Below, one piece after another: positions 1 to 5,685 of a stretch of 6,872 bases of DNA; the first letter of the stretch is position 1, and each line of letters opens with the position of its first letter. The notes beneath the pieces were generated by a model. It worked only from the letters and a program-made list of their open reading frames with translations. It did no database searches and was not told the DNA's origin. The translations under genes were made by a program, and so were the position numbers. The stretch spans positions 1-6,872 of the forward strand of contig JAFYUA010000126.1 of assembly GCA_017549745.1 (NCBI GenBank), in the 5' to 3' direction. This DNA is from Clostridia bacterium. GTDB lineage: Bacteria > Bacillota > Clostridia > UMGS1810.

Positions 1-2
1 CA

Positions 3-80
3 AAAACTGCCGAAAGACTTGTGGAAAACTACATGATAAGAATTGAAAGCGCATCAAGCTTTGAAAGCGGCAACAACTAA
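3..80 (+). CDS. 3' end of an unidentified gene, truncated by the window edge
   Basis: An open frame enters from the left edge and ends at a TAA at 78-80, giving 25 residues that finish ...ESASSFESGNN. The stop lies 22 bp before the next start codon, and the shared direction suggests one operon with the 90-residue gene that follows. The tail is hydrophilic with no recognisable motif, so no function can be assigned. If the downstream gene is a phage gene, this is probably one too, by context only. The reading rests on frame continuity and tight spacing; too little is visible for a homology judgement. Confidence 0.55.
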   Translation, partial: KTAERLVENYMIRIESASSFESGNN

Positions 81-85
81 TTTGT

Positions 86-93
86 AAGGAGGG
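86..93 (+). promoter_or_regulatory. Ribosome binding site of the 90-residue gene
   Basis: AAGGAGGG lies 9 nt upstream of the ATG at 103. It is close to a perfect anti-Shine-Dalgarno match and supports both the start codon and the reality of this small gene. Confidence 0.85.
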
Positions 94-102
94 TTTTTCA
101 TT

Positions 103-375
103 ATGGCAAAAGCTACAGAAAATAAAGAAACAAAAAAAGACGCTGCATACTACAGCGAACTCGTCACAGTAAAGCTCTTTAAAGACAACGACAAATACAA
201 AGACGATGTGTTTGTGGCAGTAAACGGAGTGGGCATGATTGTGCCCAGGGGCAAGGAAGTACAGATTCCCCGAAAATATGCAATCGCACTCAAAAACAGC
301 GAAGCTCAGGATAGCTTTGCAGCCCAGCACAGTATGGAGCTTGCAAAGAATGCCGAAGCGGCAGAGCTTAACTAA
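103..375 (+). CDS. Small phage-like structural-module protein (90 aa), function unknown
   Basis: A complete 90-residue gene with a very strong ribosome binding site. The N-terminal 20 residues are charged and Lys-rich. They are followed by a compact core with VKLFKDNDKYKDDVFVAVNG (residues 23-42), then VPRGKEVQIPRKYAIALKNS and a helical, Ala-rich tail. There is no signal peptide, membrane segment or cysteine. From memory, short proteins with a 'KLFKD..KYKDDVFVAVNG...RG..V.IP....L.NSE.QD' pattern occur in head/connector modules of prophages of Bacillota. I recognise the pattern but not an exact function. It follows another gene on the same strand by 22 bp and is closed by a strong terminator, so it is the last gene of its operon. 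It could instead belong to a non-phage mobile element. That it is coding is near certain; the phage assignment is moderate. Confidence 0.8.
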   Translation: MAKATENKETKKDAAYYSELVTVKLFKDNDKYKDDVFVAVNGVGMIVPRGKEVQIPRKYAIALKNSEAQDSFAAQHSMELAKNAEAAELN

Positions 376-381
376 GAGATA

Positions 382-420
382 AAAAATGCACAGTGTTCTT
401 TAAGGGCACTGTGCATTTTT
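382..420. terminator. Strong bidirectional rho-independent terminator
   Basis: A 14-bp perfect inverted repeat (arms 382-395 and 407-420, core GCACAGTG/CACTGTGC) with an 11-nt loop. The arms carry A5 on the left and T5 on the right, so it can terminate transcription in both directions. It closes the phage-like operon on the plus strand. On the minus strand it lies just past the end of the decayed transporter gene. Confidence 0.9.
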
Positions 421-425
421 GTTAT

Positions 426-646
426 TTATCCATCACTTCTGCTGAGCAAAAACACTGCACCCAAAATGAGCACAATGCCGCAGATGGAATATATGACAAG
501 CTTTTCACCAAAGTGGACACAACAGTTCTGAAAAAAACCAACTGAAGCGACGAAAATCCAAATGGTGCCAGATAGTGCACAAAAATGCCCGATGTGCCCC
601 ACAAAAGCCCTGCAAGAATTATAAAAATGAAAGCTTGTTTTTTCAT
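426..646 (-). pseudogene. Decayed EamA/DMT-family transporter (internal deletion plus frameshift)
   Basis: Reading leftward from the ATG at 644-646, the first 40 or so residues (MKKQAFIFIILAGLLWGTSG..., then ...SSLQLVFFR) match the start of EamA-domain (drug/metabolite transporter) permeases: a first membrane helix with the typical LLWGTSG motif. Around 513-530 the similarity stops. In a different frame, 426-512 encode FGEKLVIYSICGIVLILGAV and a few more residues to a TAA at 426-428. That is a typical EamA C-terminus: a GEKL motif and the last helix. Intact family members have about 280-320 residues, so roughly 230 are missing and the two ends are out of frame. The continuous frame ends as an aberrant 74-residue peptide. 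An AGAGGAG ribosome binding site and a consensus promoter remain, so the remnant may still be transcribed. The substrate of the ancestral transporter cannot be inferred. Confidence 0.8.
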
Positions 647-668
647 GGGTAAAATCTCCTCTAAAATT

Positions 669-710
669 AAAAGCAGAACATGGCTATTATATAGCACATA
701 TCCTGCTTTT
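669..710 (-). terminator. Long imperfect palindrome after clpC, probable terminator overlapping a promoter
   Basis: On the minus strand, starting 5 nt past the clpC stop, AAAAGCAG pairs with CTGCTTTT. The stem continues inward through GU pairs, TATG/CATG and GCTAT/ATAGC to an ATA loop, giving about 19 pairs with one bulge. The distal arm is followed by TTTTAATTTT, which would serve as a weak U-tract for clpC transcripts. The same segment holds the -10 box of the next promoter, so it could alternatively be a dyad operator. Confidence 0.55.
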
Positions 711-715
711 GTCAA
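686..715 (-). promoter_or_regulatory. Consensus sigma-A promoter of the transporter remnant
   Basis: On the minus strand TTGACA (710-715) and TATAAT (686-691) are separated by 18 nt. The -35 box abuts the clpC stop codon (716-718). Transcription would start near 679 and lead to the start at 646. Both hexamers are perfect; the spacer is one base longer than ideal. Confidence 0.8.
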
Positions 716-3148
716 CTATTTAACTGTTATCTTACCGTCTTCGCAATCGATGTCTATGCTGTCGCCCTCTTTGAATCTGCCTGTGAGAATCTCGTCGGCA
801 AGCAGGTCCTCTATCTGCGACTGCACTGCGCGGCGAAGCGGTCTTGCGCCATACACCTCGTCAAAGCCTGCCTCGGCAAGGTGCGCTATTGCCAAGTCCG
901 ACACGCTGAGTGTGTAGCCTATTGAGCGCATGCGCTCAGATAGTGATGCTATCATGATTTTGGTGATGTTCTGGATATCATCTTTGGTGAGCTTGTGGAA
1001 CACTATGGTTTCATCAATTCGGTTGAGAAGCTCGGGGCGGAACACATTTTTGAGCTCGCCGAGCACCTTTTCCTTGATGGAGTTATAGTCGCTCGCGGCA
1101 TCATCTGCTGCTGTGCCAAAGCCAAGAGAAGCCTTGGCTTTGTCGGTGATGAGGCGCGCGCCTATGTTTGATGTCATGATGACAACAGTGTTTTTGAAGT
1201 CAACCTTTCTGCCCTGAGAATCGGTGAGAACGCCGTCATCGAGAATCTGCAAGAGAATATTGAACACATCGGGGTGAGCCTTTTCGATTTCGTCAAAGAG
1301 CACCACGCTATACGGCTTTCTTCTCACCTTTTCGGTGAGCTGACCGCCCTCTTCATAGCCCACAAATCCGGGAGGTGAGCCAACGAGACGGGACACATTG
1401 TGTTTGTCCATATATTCACTCATGTCGATGCGGATGATTGCGTTTTCATCGCCAAATATCGCCTCGGCAAGTGATTTGCAAAGCTCGGTTTTGCCCACGC
1501 CTGTGGGACCGAGGAAGATGAAAGAGCCTGTGGGGCGCTTGGGGTCCTTGAGGCCAACCCTGCCGCGGCGGATTGCCTTGGCAACGGCGGTGACTGCCTC
1601 GTCCTGACCGATGACGCGCCCATGGAGAATTTCTTCCATATTTTTGAGGCGCTCCTGCTCCTCGGTGGCAAGCTTTTTCACGGGGATGCCCGTCCAGTCG
1701 GTGATGATGTCGCAGATGTCATCCTCGGTGACCAGAAGCTCGTCGGGCGAGTTGCTGCTCTCCCATTCTTTCTTTTTGCCGTCGAGCTCTGCGCGCAGCT
1801 TTTCTTCTTCGTCACGAAGCGAAGCGGCTGTCTCAAACTCCTGCTTTTCGATGGCGTCGCGCTTCTTTGCCGACACCTCGGCAAGGCTTTCTTCCACCGA
1901 TTTTATTTCGGGCGGAGCAGTGAACGCCTTGAGACGGATTTTGGACGATGCCTCGTCGATGAGGTCTATTGCCTTGTCGGGCAAAAAGCGGTCGGTGATA
2001 TAGCGCGCCGAAAGCCTTGCGGCACTCTCCACAGCCTCGTCCAATATGGTGACCTTGTGATGGGCTTCGTATTTATCTCTGATACCTTTGAGGATTTCAA
2101 TGGTTTCGTCAACAGTAGGCTCGCCCACTGTCACAGGCTGAAAACGGCGCTCTAAGGCGGCATCTTTTTCAATGTTTTTGCGGTATTCATCGAGCGTGGT
2201 GGCACCGATTAGCTGAAGCTCGCCCCTTGCAAGAAGCGGCTTTAGGATGTTTGCCGCGTCCATTGCGCCCTCGGCGGCACCTGCACCTATGAGGGTGTGC
2301 ACCTCGTCGATAAAGAGGATAATGCCGCTGTCCTTTTTGACCTCGTCGAGAGCCTTTTTGATGCGCTCTTCAAACTCACCGCGGTATTTTGTGCCTGCTA
2401 TCATTGATGAAAGGTCGAGCGAAAATATTTTTTTGTCTCTCAGAATCTCGGGGATTTCGCCCGATGCAATCTTTTGAGCAAGACCCTCTGCCACTGCAGT
2501 TTTGCCCACGCCTGGCTCACCTATGAGGCAGGGGTTGTTTTTGGTGCGGCGCGAAAGAATCTGAATGACTCTCTCAATCTCTTTGTCTCTGCCCACTATG
2601 GGGTCAAATTTGCCGTCTTTTGCCATGCGCGTGAGGTCGGTGCCAAACTGCGACAAGCTCTTGGGCACATCGCCTCCGCTTTTTTTGGCAGAGTGACCCT
2701 TATCCTGAGGTGCGCCCGATTGTGAAAACATGGAGCTCACAAGCTCGTTTGCATCGATGCCAAACTCTGAGAGTATGCGCGCGCCCACGCTCTGACCCTC
2801 TCTGAGAGTGGCAAGCACTATGTGCTCGGGTGCAATGAGAAGCGAGCCGAGCTTTTTGGCTTCATTGAAGCTCATTTCCAAAATGGTCTTGCAGCGGGGA
2901 GTGAGAGGGAGTGACGAGCCGATGACGGTCATTGACGAATCGGGCGGTGAAAGCTCGCTGATGCGCGACACAAAATCTTCATATCTTATGCCGTCATCTT
3001 CCAAAGCCTGAGCCGCCTGAGAGCTGCCCTCTTTAAGTATGCCTGCTATTATATGTTCGCTTCCCACAAAATTGTAGCCCATCTCGCGGGCGGTTTCGTG
3101 AGCAAAGCGAAGCGCCGAACGGGATTTGTCGGTAAATCTTGAATCCAT
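716..3148 (-). CDS. clpC: ClpC, AAA+ unfoldase of the ClpCP protease
   Basis: An 810-residue cytoplasmic HSP100 ATPase, normal length for the family. It unfolds substrates, including phosphoarginine-tagged ones, and feeds them to ClpP. The double Clp N-domain (about 1-142) has the repeat motifs SEHI and PEHI. Glutamates 31 and 108 correspond to the phosphoarginine-docking E32 and E106 of Bacillus subtilis ClpC. AAA-1 has Walker A GEPGVGKT (210-217), Walker B FIDEVH (279-284) and ERRF (333-336). A UVR-like middle coiled coil follows at about 415-462 (EKQEFETAASLRDEE). AAA-2 has Walker A GPTGVGKT (547-554), Walker B LFDEIEKAH (617-625) and sensor-2 GARPLRR (767-773). The LGF at 675-677 is the ClpP-docking loop, which separates ClpC from non-proteolytic ClpB. 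It is the last gene of the ctsR operon. Its AGGAGG (3157-3162) directly abuts the mcsB stop codon. Confidence 0.98.
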   Translation of the reverse strand: MDSRFTDKSRSALRFAHETAREMGYNFVGSEHIIAGILKEGSSQAAQALEDDGIRYEDFVSRISELSPPDSSMTVIGSSLPLTPRCKTILEMSFNEAKKLGSLLIAPEHIVLATLREGQSVGARILSEFGIDANELVSSMFSQSGAPQDKGHSAKKSGGDVPKSLSQFGTDLTRMAKDGKFDPIVGRDKEIERVIQILSRRTKNNPCLIGEPGVGKTAVAEGLAQKIASGEIPEILRDKKIFSLDLSSMIAGTKYRGEFEERIKKALDEVKKDSGIILFIDEVHTLIGAGAAEGAMDAANILKPLLARGELQLIGATTLDEYRKNIEKDAALERRFQPVTVGEPTVDETIEILKGIRDKYEAHHKVTILDEAVESAARLSARYITDRFLPDKAIDLIDEASSKIRLKAFTAPPEIKSVEESLAEVSAKKRDAIEKQEFETAASLRDEEEKLRAELDGKKKEWESSNSPDELLVTEDDICDIITDWTGIPVKKLATEEQERLKNMEEILHGRVIGQDEAVTAVAKAIRRGRVGLKDPKRPTGSFIFLGPTGVGKTELCKSLAEAIFGDENAIIRIDMSEYMDKHNVSRLVGSPPGFVGYEEGGQLTEKVRRKPYSVVLFDEIEKAHPDVFNILLQILDDGVLTDSQGRKVDFKNTVVIMTSNIGARLITDKAKASLGFGTAADDAASDYNSIKEKVLGELKNVFRPELLNRIDETIVFHKLTKDDIQNITKIMIASLSERMRSIGYTLSVSDLAIAHLAEAGFDEVYGARPLRRAVQSQIEDLLADEILTGRFKEGDSIDIDCEDGKITVK

Positions 3149-3162
3149 AACAGTTTCCTCCT

Positions 3163-4176
3163 TTATCTATTAAGAGCCTCTCTGAGCATTTCGGCTCTTT
3201 TCACATCTCTTTCTACTGCACCGTCTATGCCAAAGTCGGCGCTTATGTGTGCAGGAGATGCGCATATCATTATGTCATTTAAAGTGGTGTAGTCGGCATC
3301 GTCTATAATGCCAAGCCCTATGCCAAAGCGCACATCAGAGAGCCTATCCATCATTTCCTTGCTCTGCATTATGCGCGCTGAGCGCACTATTGCATATGAG
3401 CGCATTATGCGGTCTTCCAAAATGAGACCCTTTTTCTCCGAGAGCTTAGCTCTCAGCTCGCGCTCTTTTGAGATGATGCTGCCAAGTGTCTCACCCAGCG
3501 ACGCTGCAATCTCTGCCTCTGACCTGCCGAGGGTGGTCTGGTTGGAAATCTGAAACAGATTGCCTGCCGACTTGGTGCCCTCGCCATACATGCCCCTCAC
3601 TGTAGCTCCGAGCTTTGCAACTGCAGCAAACACGCTGTCCGCCGCGCCCGACATCACCGTGGCGCTCAGGTGGAGCATGTAGGAAATGCGCATGCCTGTG
3701 CCCACATTGGTGAGGCACGAGGTGAGGTAGCCGTATTTTTCGTGCATTGCATAGTCGAGCTTTTCAGAGAGGTAGTCATCGACTCTGCCAATGAGCTCAA
3801 GAGCCTTTTGCTCCTCAAAGCCTGCATAGATGCACTGAATACGCAGATGGTCCTCTTCATTTATCATGATGCTGACCTTTTGGTCTTCGCTGATGTATGC
3901 CGCGCACGGAAGAGAGGAGCTTGCAAGATTGGGGCTGATGTAGCGCTCCTCCACAAGCTTTTGCTTTTCAGCCTGGCTCATCGAGGGGAGGTCTACCTTG
4001 GTGAAGGTGTAGTTCATCTCTTCAAGTGCACCCTCCACAAGGTCAATGCCCCTTTGGGCATCGTCGGCATTCATCTTGTTTGGAAAAGGTATTCCCTTTA
4101 GGTTGCGCGCAAGGCGGATGCGGGTGCTTAGCACAACATCATCTTTTTCGCCATGCTCTTTGAACCATTCAGCCAT
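3163..4176 (-). CDS. mcsB: McsB, protein arginine kinase
   Basis: A phosphagen-kinase-fold enzyme that transfers phosphate from ATP to arginines of CtsR and of misfolded proteins, marking them for ClpCP. I place the start at MAEWFKEHG (337 aa) rather than 8 codons upstream, because AAGGAGGG lies 8 nt before this ATG. The start overlaps the mcsA stop by 8 bp. Visible motifs: STRIRLARN (17-25, nucleotide-binding arginines), NEEDHLRIQ (106-114, the phosphagen-kinase NEED motif with a catalytic glutamate), TSCLTNVGTGMR (152-163, the reactive-cysteine loop), and RGMYGEGTKSAGNLFQISNQ (194-213). RDVKRA (323-328) is the allosteric phosphoarginine-binding signature of McsB. Residue 202 is Lys where B. 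subtilis McsB and arginine kinases have Glu, while E199 in the GEG motif is kept. The protein is a little shorter than B. subtilis McsB (about 363 aa), mainly at the two ends. Activation by McsA from the neighbouring gene is expected. Confidence 0.96.
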   Translation of the reverse strand: MAEWFKEHGEKDDVVLSTRIRLARNLKGIPFPNKMNADDAQRGIDLVEGALEEMNYTFTKVDLPSMSQAEKQKLVEERYISPNLASSSLPCAAYISEDQKVSIMINEEDHLRIQCIYAGFEEQKALELIGRVDDYLSEKLDYAMHEKYGYLTSCLTNVGTGMRISYMLHLSATVMSGAADSVFAAVAKLGATVRGMYGEGTKSAGNLFQISNQTTLGRSEAEIAASLGETLGSIISKERELRAKLSEKKGLILEDRIMRSYAIVRSARIMQSKEMMDRLSDVRFGIGLGIIDDADYTTLNDIMICASPAHISADFGIDGAVERDVKRAEMLREALNR

Positions 4177-4672
4177 TGTTTTCGCCCTCCTTTGCCTCAA
4201 GCTCTTTGATTTTGTCGCGCAAAACCGCCGCCTGCTCGTATTTTTCGTCTATTATCGCGCGTTTTAGCTCTTCTTTGAGATTTTTGAGTGTGTTATCTCT
4301 GGCAATCTTTTTGCCGTCGGCACCGCTGAGCTTGCCTTTGTGCACGGTAGACGGCTGGATTTTGGCAAGCATCGATTCCACAGGCTTTGAAAACACCTCA
4401 TAGCATTTGTCACAGCCAAGGAAGCCCGTGCGCCTCACGCTGTCAAACGAGGTGGAGCACTGAGGGCACCTGAGAGCCGTCTGTGAGGGCGCCTTGGGAG
4501 ATGAGAGAAAATCGCCAAACAGGCTGCCCAAGCCAAACGGAGCGTCGGAATCCTTGATGTAGCCAAGCTCTTTGGCGCAATCGGAGCAAAGGTGAAGCTC
4601 GGTGAGTTGACCGCCCGATATGTGTTTGTAGTGAAAATTGGCGTCTTTGACACCGCAATTGGAACATAACAT
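4169..4672 (-). CDS. mcsA: McsA, zinc-finger activator of the McsB arginine kinase
   Basis: A 167-residue protein of normal family length. Four CxxC pairs are visible (C3/C6, C29/C32, C69/C72, C87/C90), which would make two zinc-binding modules. The C-terminal UVR domain (about 132-156, LKEELKRAIIDEKYEQAAVLRDK) is the part that contacts its partners. In known systems McsA binds and stimulates McsB and helps deliver substrates to ClpC. The start MLCSNC lies 11 bp after the ctsR stop with a modest GGCGGTGAT ribosome binding site. The 3' end overlaps mcsB by 8 bp, suggesting translational coupling and matched amounts of the two partners. Residues 40-66, between the zinc modules, are Gly/Ser/Pro-rich and probably a flexible linker. 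Confidence 0.95.
   Translation of the reverse strand: MLCSNCGVKDANFHYKHISGGQLTELHLCSDCAKELGYIKDSDAPFGLGSLFGDFLSSPKAPSQTALRCPQCSTSFDSVRRTGFLGCDKCYEVFSKPVESMLAKIQPSTVHKGKLSGADGKKIARDNTLKNLKEELKRAIIDEKYEQAAVLRDKIKELEAKEGENNG
4185..4192 (-). promoter_or_regulatory. Ribosome binding site that fixes the mcsB start
   Basis: AAGGAGGG on the minus strand lies inside the 3' end of mcsA, 8 nt before the ATG at 4174-4176. The longer frame beginning at 4200 has no such site, so the 337-residue McsB is preferred. Confidence 0.85.
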
Positions 4673-4683
4673 AATATCACCGC

Positions 4684-5133
4684 CTATATAAACATTAACA
4701 ATAAATTTTTAAATATACTTGCGCGCACCCTGTTTTTTAACGCGCCGTCCACAATCGGCGAGAGTGCGTTGTTGGAGCATGCCGACAAAATAAGCTTTGC
4801 CTTGTCGGCAGAGATGGTCTCGCTTGTGTAGAGATTGTCGATGATTGCCTCAAGGGTCATCACATCGAGCGATTCGCCAATGCTTGAGAGCACATGGCGG
4901 ATTGCATCATTGCGGCTCATTGCCACTCGGGTGATTTTGATGTGACCTCCGCCTCCGCGACGGCTCTCTACTATATAACCCCTCTCGGTGGTGAATCGGG
5001 TGGAGATTACATAATTAATCTGACTCGGCACACAATTGAAATAGAGCGCAAGCTCGTTGCGTTTTAGCTCGATGCTGTTTTCATCTTCAAACAATTCGCG
5101 GATAAAATTTTCGATAACATCGCTCATTTTCAT
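4684..5133 (-). CDS. ctsR: CtsR, transcriptional repressor of class III heat-shock genes
   Basis: A 149-residue dimeric winged-helix repressor of normal length. The N-terminal DNA-binding domain (about 1-70) has the helix-turn-helix region LKRNELALYFNCVPSQINYV (23-42). It also has the wing SRRGGGGHIKI (57-67); in B. subtilis this tetraglycine turn is the heat-sensing element and the neighbouring arginine contacts DNA and is a McsB target. The C-terminal helical domain (about 72-145) mediates dimerisation and ClpC/McsB contact. It is the first gene of the operon, so CtsR controls its own synthesis through the operator at 5195-5211. Two in-frame ATG codons (5131-5133 and 5125-5127) are possible starts. 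The AAAGGGATG stretch upstream fits the first better but is not a strong site, which may keep repressor levels low. Confidence 0.96.
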   Translation of the reverse strand: MKMSDVIENFIRELFEDENSIELKRNELALYFNCVPSQINYVISTRFTTERGYIVESRRGGGGHIKITRVAMSRNDAIRHVLSSIGESLDVMTLEAIIDNLYTSETISADKAKLILSACSNNALSPIVDGALKNRVRASIFKNLLLMFI

Positions 5134-5168
5134 GCTCTATCATCCCTTTCCGAACATATTTTTGATTA

Positions 5169-5181
5169 TTTGACTTTCTTT
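5169..5181 (-). promoter_or_regulatory. Second, partial CtsR-type site in the ctsR leader
   Basis: One perfect heptad (AGTCAAA on the minus strand, 5169-5175) is followed at the right spacing by a degenerate partner. The 13-mer TTTGACTTTCTTT on the plus strand occurs here and again at 5195-5207, 26 bp away. It may be an auxiliary half-site or a decayed duplicate of the main operator. Confidence 0.4.
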
Positions 5182-5194
5182 TTTAAAATTAGAC

Positions 5195-5211
5195 TTTGAC
5201 TTTCTTTGACC
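5195..5211 (-). promoter_or_regulatory. CtsR operator
   Basis: On the minus strand GGTCAAA, GAA, AGTCAAA: two tandem heptads with a 3-nt spacer. It matches the CtsR consensus (A/G)GTCAAA-NAN-(A/G)GTCAAA at every position. It starts about 11 nt past the -10 box of the ctsR promoter, so bound repressor would block initiation or early elongation. Confidence 0.93.
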
Positions 5212-5221
5212 TTGCAAGCGC

Positions 5222-5250
5222 ATTATACACCCTCTTCGGCGATTTGTCAA
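5222..5250 (-). promoter_or_regulatory. Consensus sigma-A promoter of the ctsR operon
   Basis: On the minus strand TTGACA (5245-5250), a 17-nt spacer, then TATAAT (5222-5227): a perfect vegetative promoter. Predicted transcription start is near 5215, giving a leader of about 80 nt with the CtsR operator at its very start. No CIRCE (HrcA) dyad is visible, so control appears to rest on CtsR. Confidence 0.93.
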
Positions 5251-5322
5251 GTGTTTTTTTGAAATTTTTTCAAACTTTTTTCATGCATCGCCAAAGGTGC
5301 ACCACAAGTGGCTTTCGACAGT

Positions 5323-5361
5323 TTTATGCAAAAATCGCGAAATTTATGCAAAACCGCGAAA
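5323..5361. repeat. Two-copy iteron-like tandem repeat
   Basis: TTTATGCAAAAATCGCGAAA (5323-5342) is followed directly by TTTATGCAAAACCGCGAAA (5343-5361). The copies differ by one substitution and one A. The 20-bp unit, close to two helical turns, would place bound protein on one DNA face. The function is unknown. Confidence 0.8.
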
Positions 5362-5522
5362 CCCTTGAAAACACTGTGTTTGCGACATTTTAGCACATAA
5401 AACTGACGAAAAAATGCGGAAAAAATTTTTTCACAAAAATTCGGTGTTTTTGAGACGAAAAAAAGGTCAAAAAGTCAAAAATTTTTCGGCTCAGAAATTG
5501 GAAGATTTTGTCGAAAATCATA

Positions 5523-5593
5523 TGTGGAAAACCCCCGAAAACCCCATTTTTAAGCTGATTCGAGTGTGGATAAACCTGTGGATATGTGGAAAT
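5523..5593 (-). promoter_or_regulatory. Cluster of DnaA-box-like sites
   Basis: Four 9-mers in the same direction on the plus strand: TGTGGAAAA (5523-5531), TGTGGATAA (5565-5573), TGTGGATAT (5577-5585) and TGTGGAAAT (5585-5593). The second is the exact complement of the consensus DnaA box TTATCCACA; the first and third differ at one position and the fourth at two. The density and shared orientation suggest real DnaA binding, either at an origin or as a titration/regulatory site. No dnaA, dnaN or rpmH is in the window. Confidence 0.55.
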
Positions 5594-5653
5594 CCAAAGC
5601 CTTTTTTGACCAAAATTTTGTGCCAAAAATGTGTGTTTTTGTCAAATAAGCTC

Positions 5654-5682
5654 TTTAAAAAATATTCATTTTGTGCTACAAT
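5654..5682 (+). promoter_or_regulatory. Probable extended -10 promoter of the phosphopantetheinyl transferase gene
   Basis: TGCTACAAT (5674-5682) is an extended -10 element (TGn plus TACAAT). A weak -35, TTTAAA, lies 17 nt upstream at 5654-5659. Transcription would begin near 5689, inside the left arm of the large inverted repeat, and continue toward the gene at 5976. Confidence 0.5.
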
Positions 5683-5685
5683 ATT

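Noticed and set aside
1398..2155. Several plus-strand open frames of 69-177 codons inside clpC
   Set aside because: They are antisense shadows of a strongly conserved gene with high-GC codon positions; none has a promoter or ribosome binding site.
3569..3571. Lys202 of McsB at the position of a Glu that contacts guanidinium in arginine kinases, suggesting an inactive kinase
   Set aside because: The glutamate of the GEG motif (E199), which I take to be the McsB catalytic equivalent, and the NEED, cysteine-loop and RDVKRA motifs are all intact. From memory, Staphylococcus McsB also has Lys at this position. Inactivation is not supported.
4177..4200. Eight-codon N-terminal extension of McsB beginning at 4200
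   Set aside because: The extension would translate the Shine-Dalgarno sequence itself, and family members start near the MAEW position. The ATG at 4176 is correctly spaced from AAGGAGGG.
5465..5479. GGTCAAA and AGTCAAA heptads resembling another CtsR operator
   Set aside because: The spacer is 1 nt rather than the required 3, and the pair lies well upstream of the promoter at 5222-5250. Single heptads such as the one at 5605-5611 are also expected by chance in this A/T-rich context.
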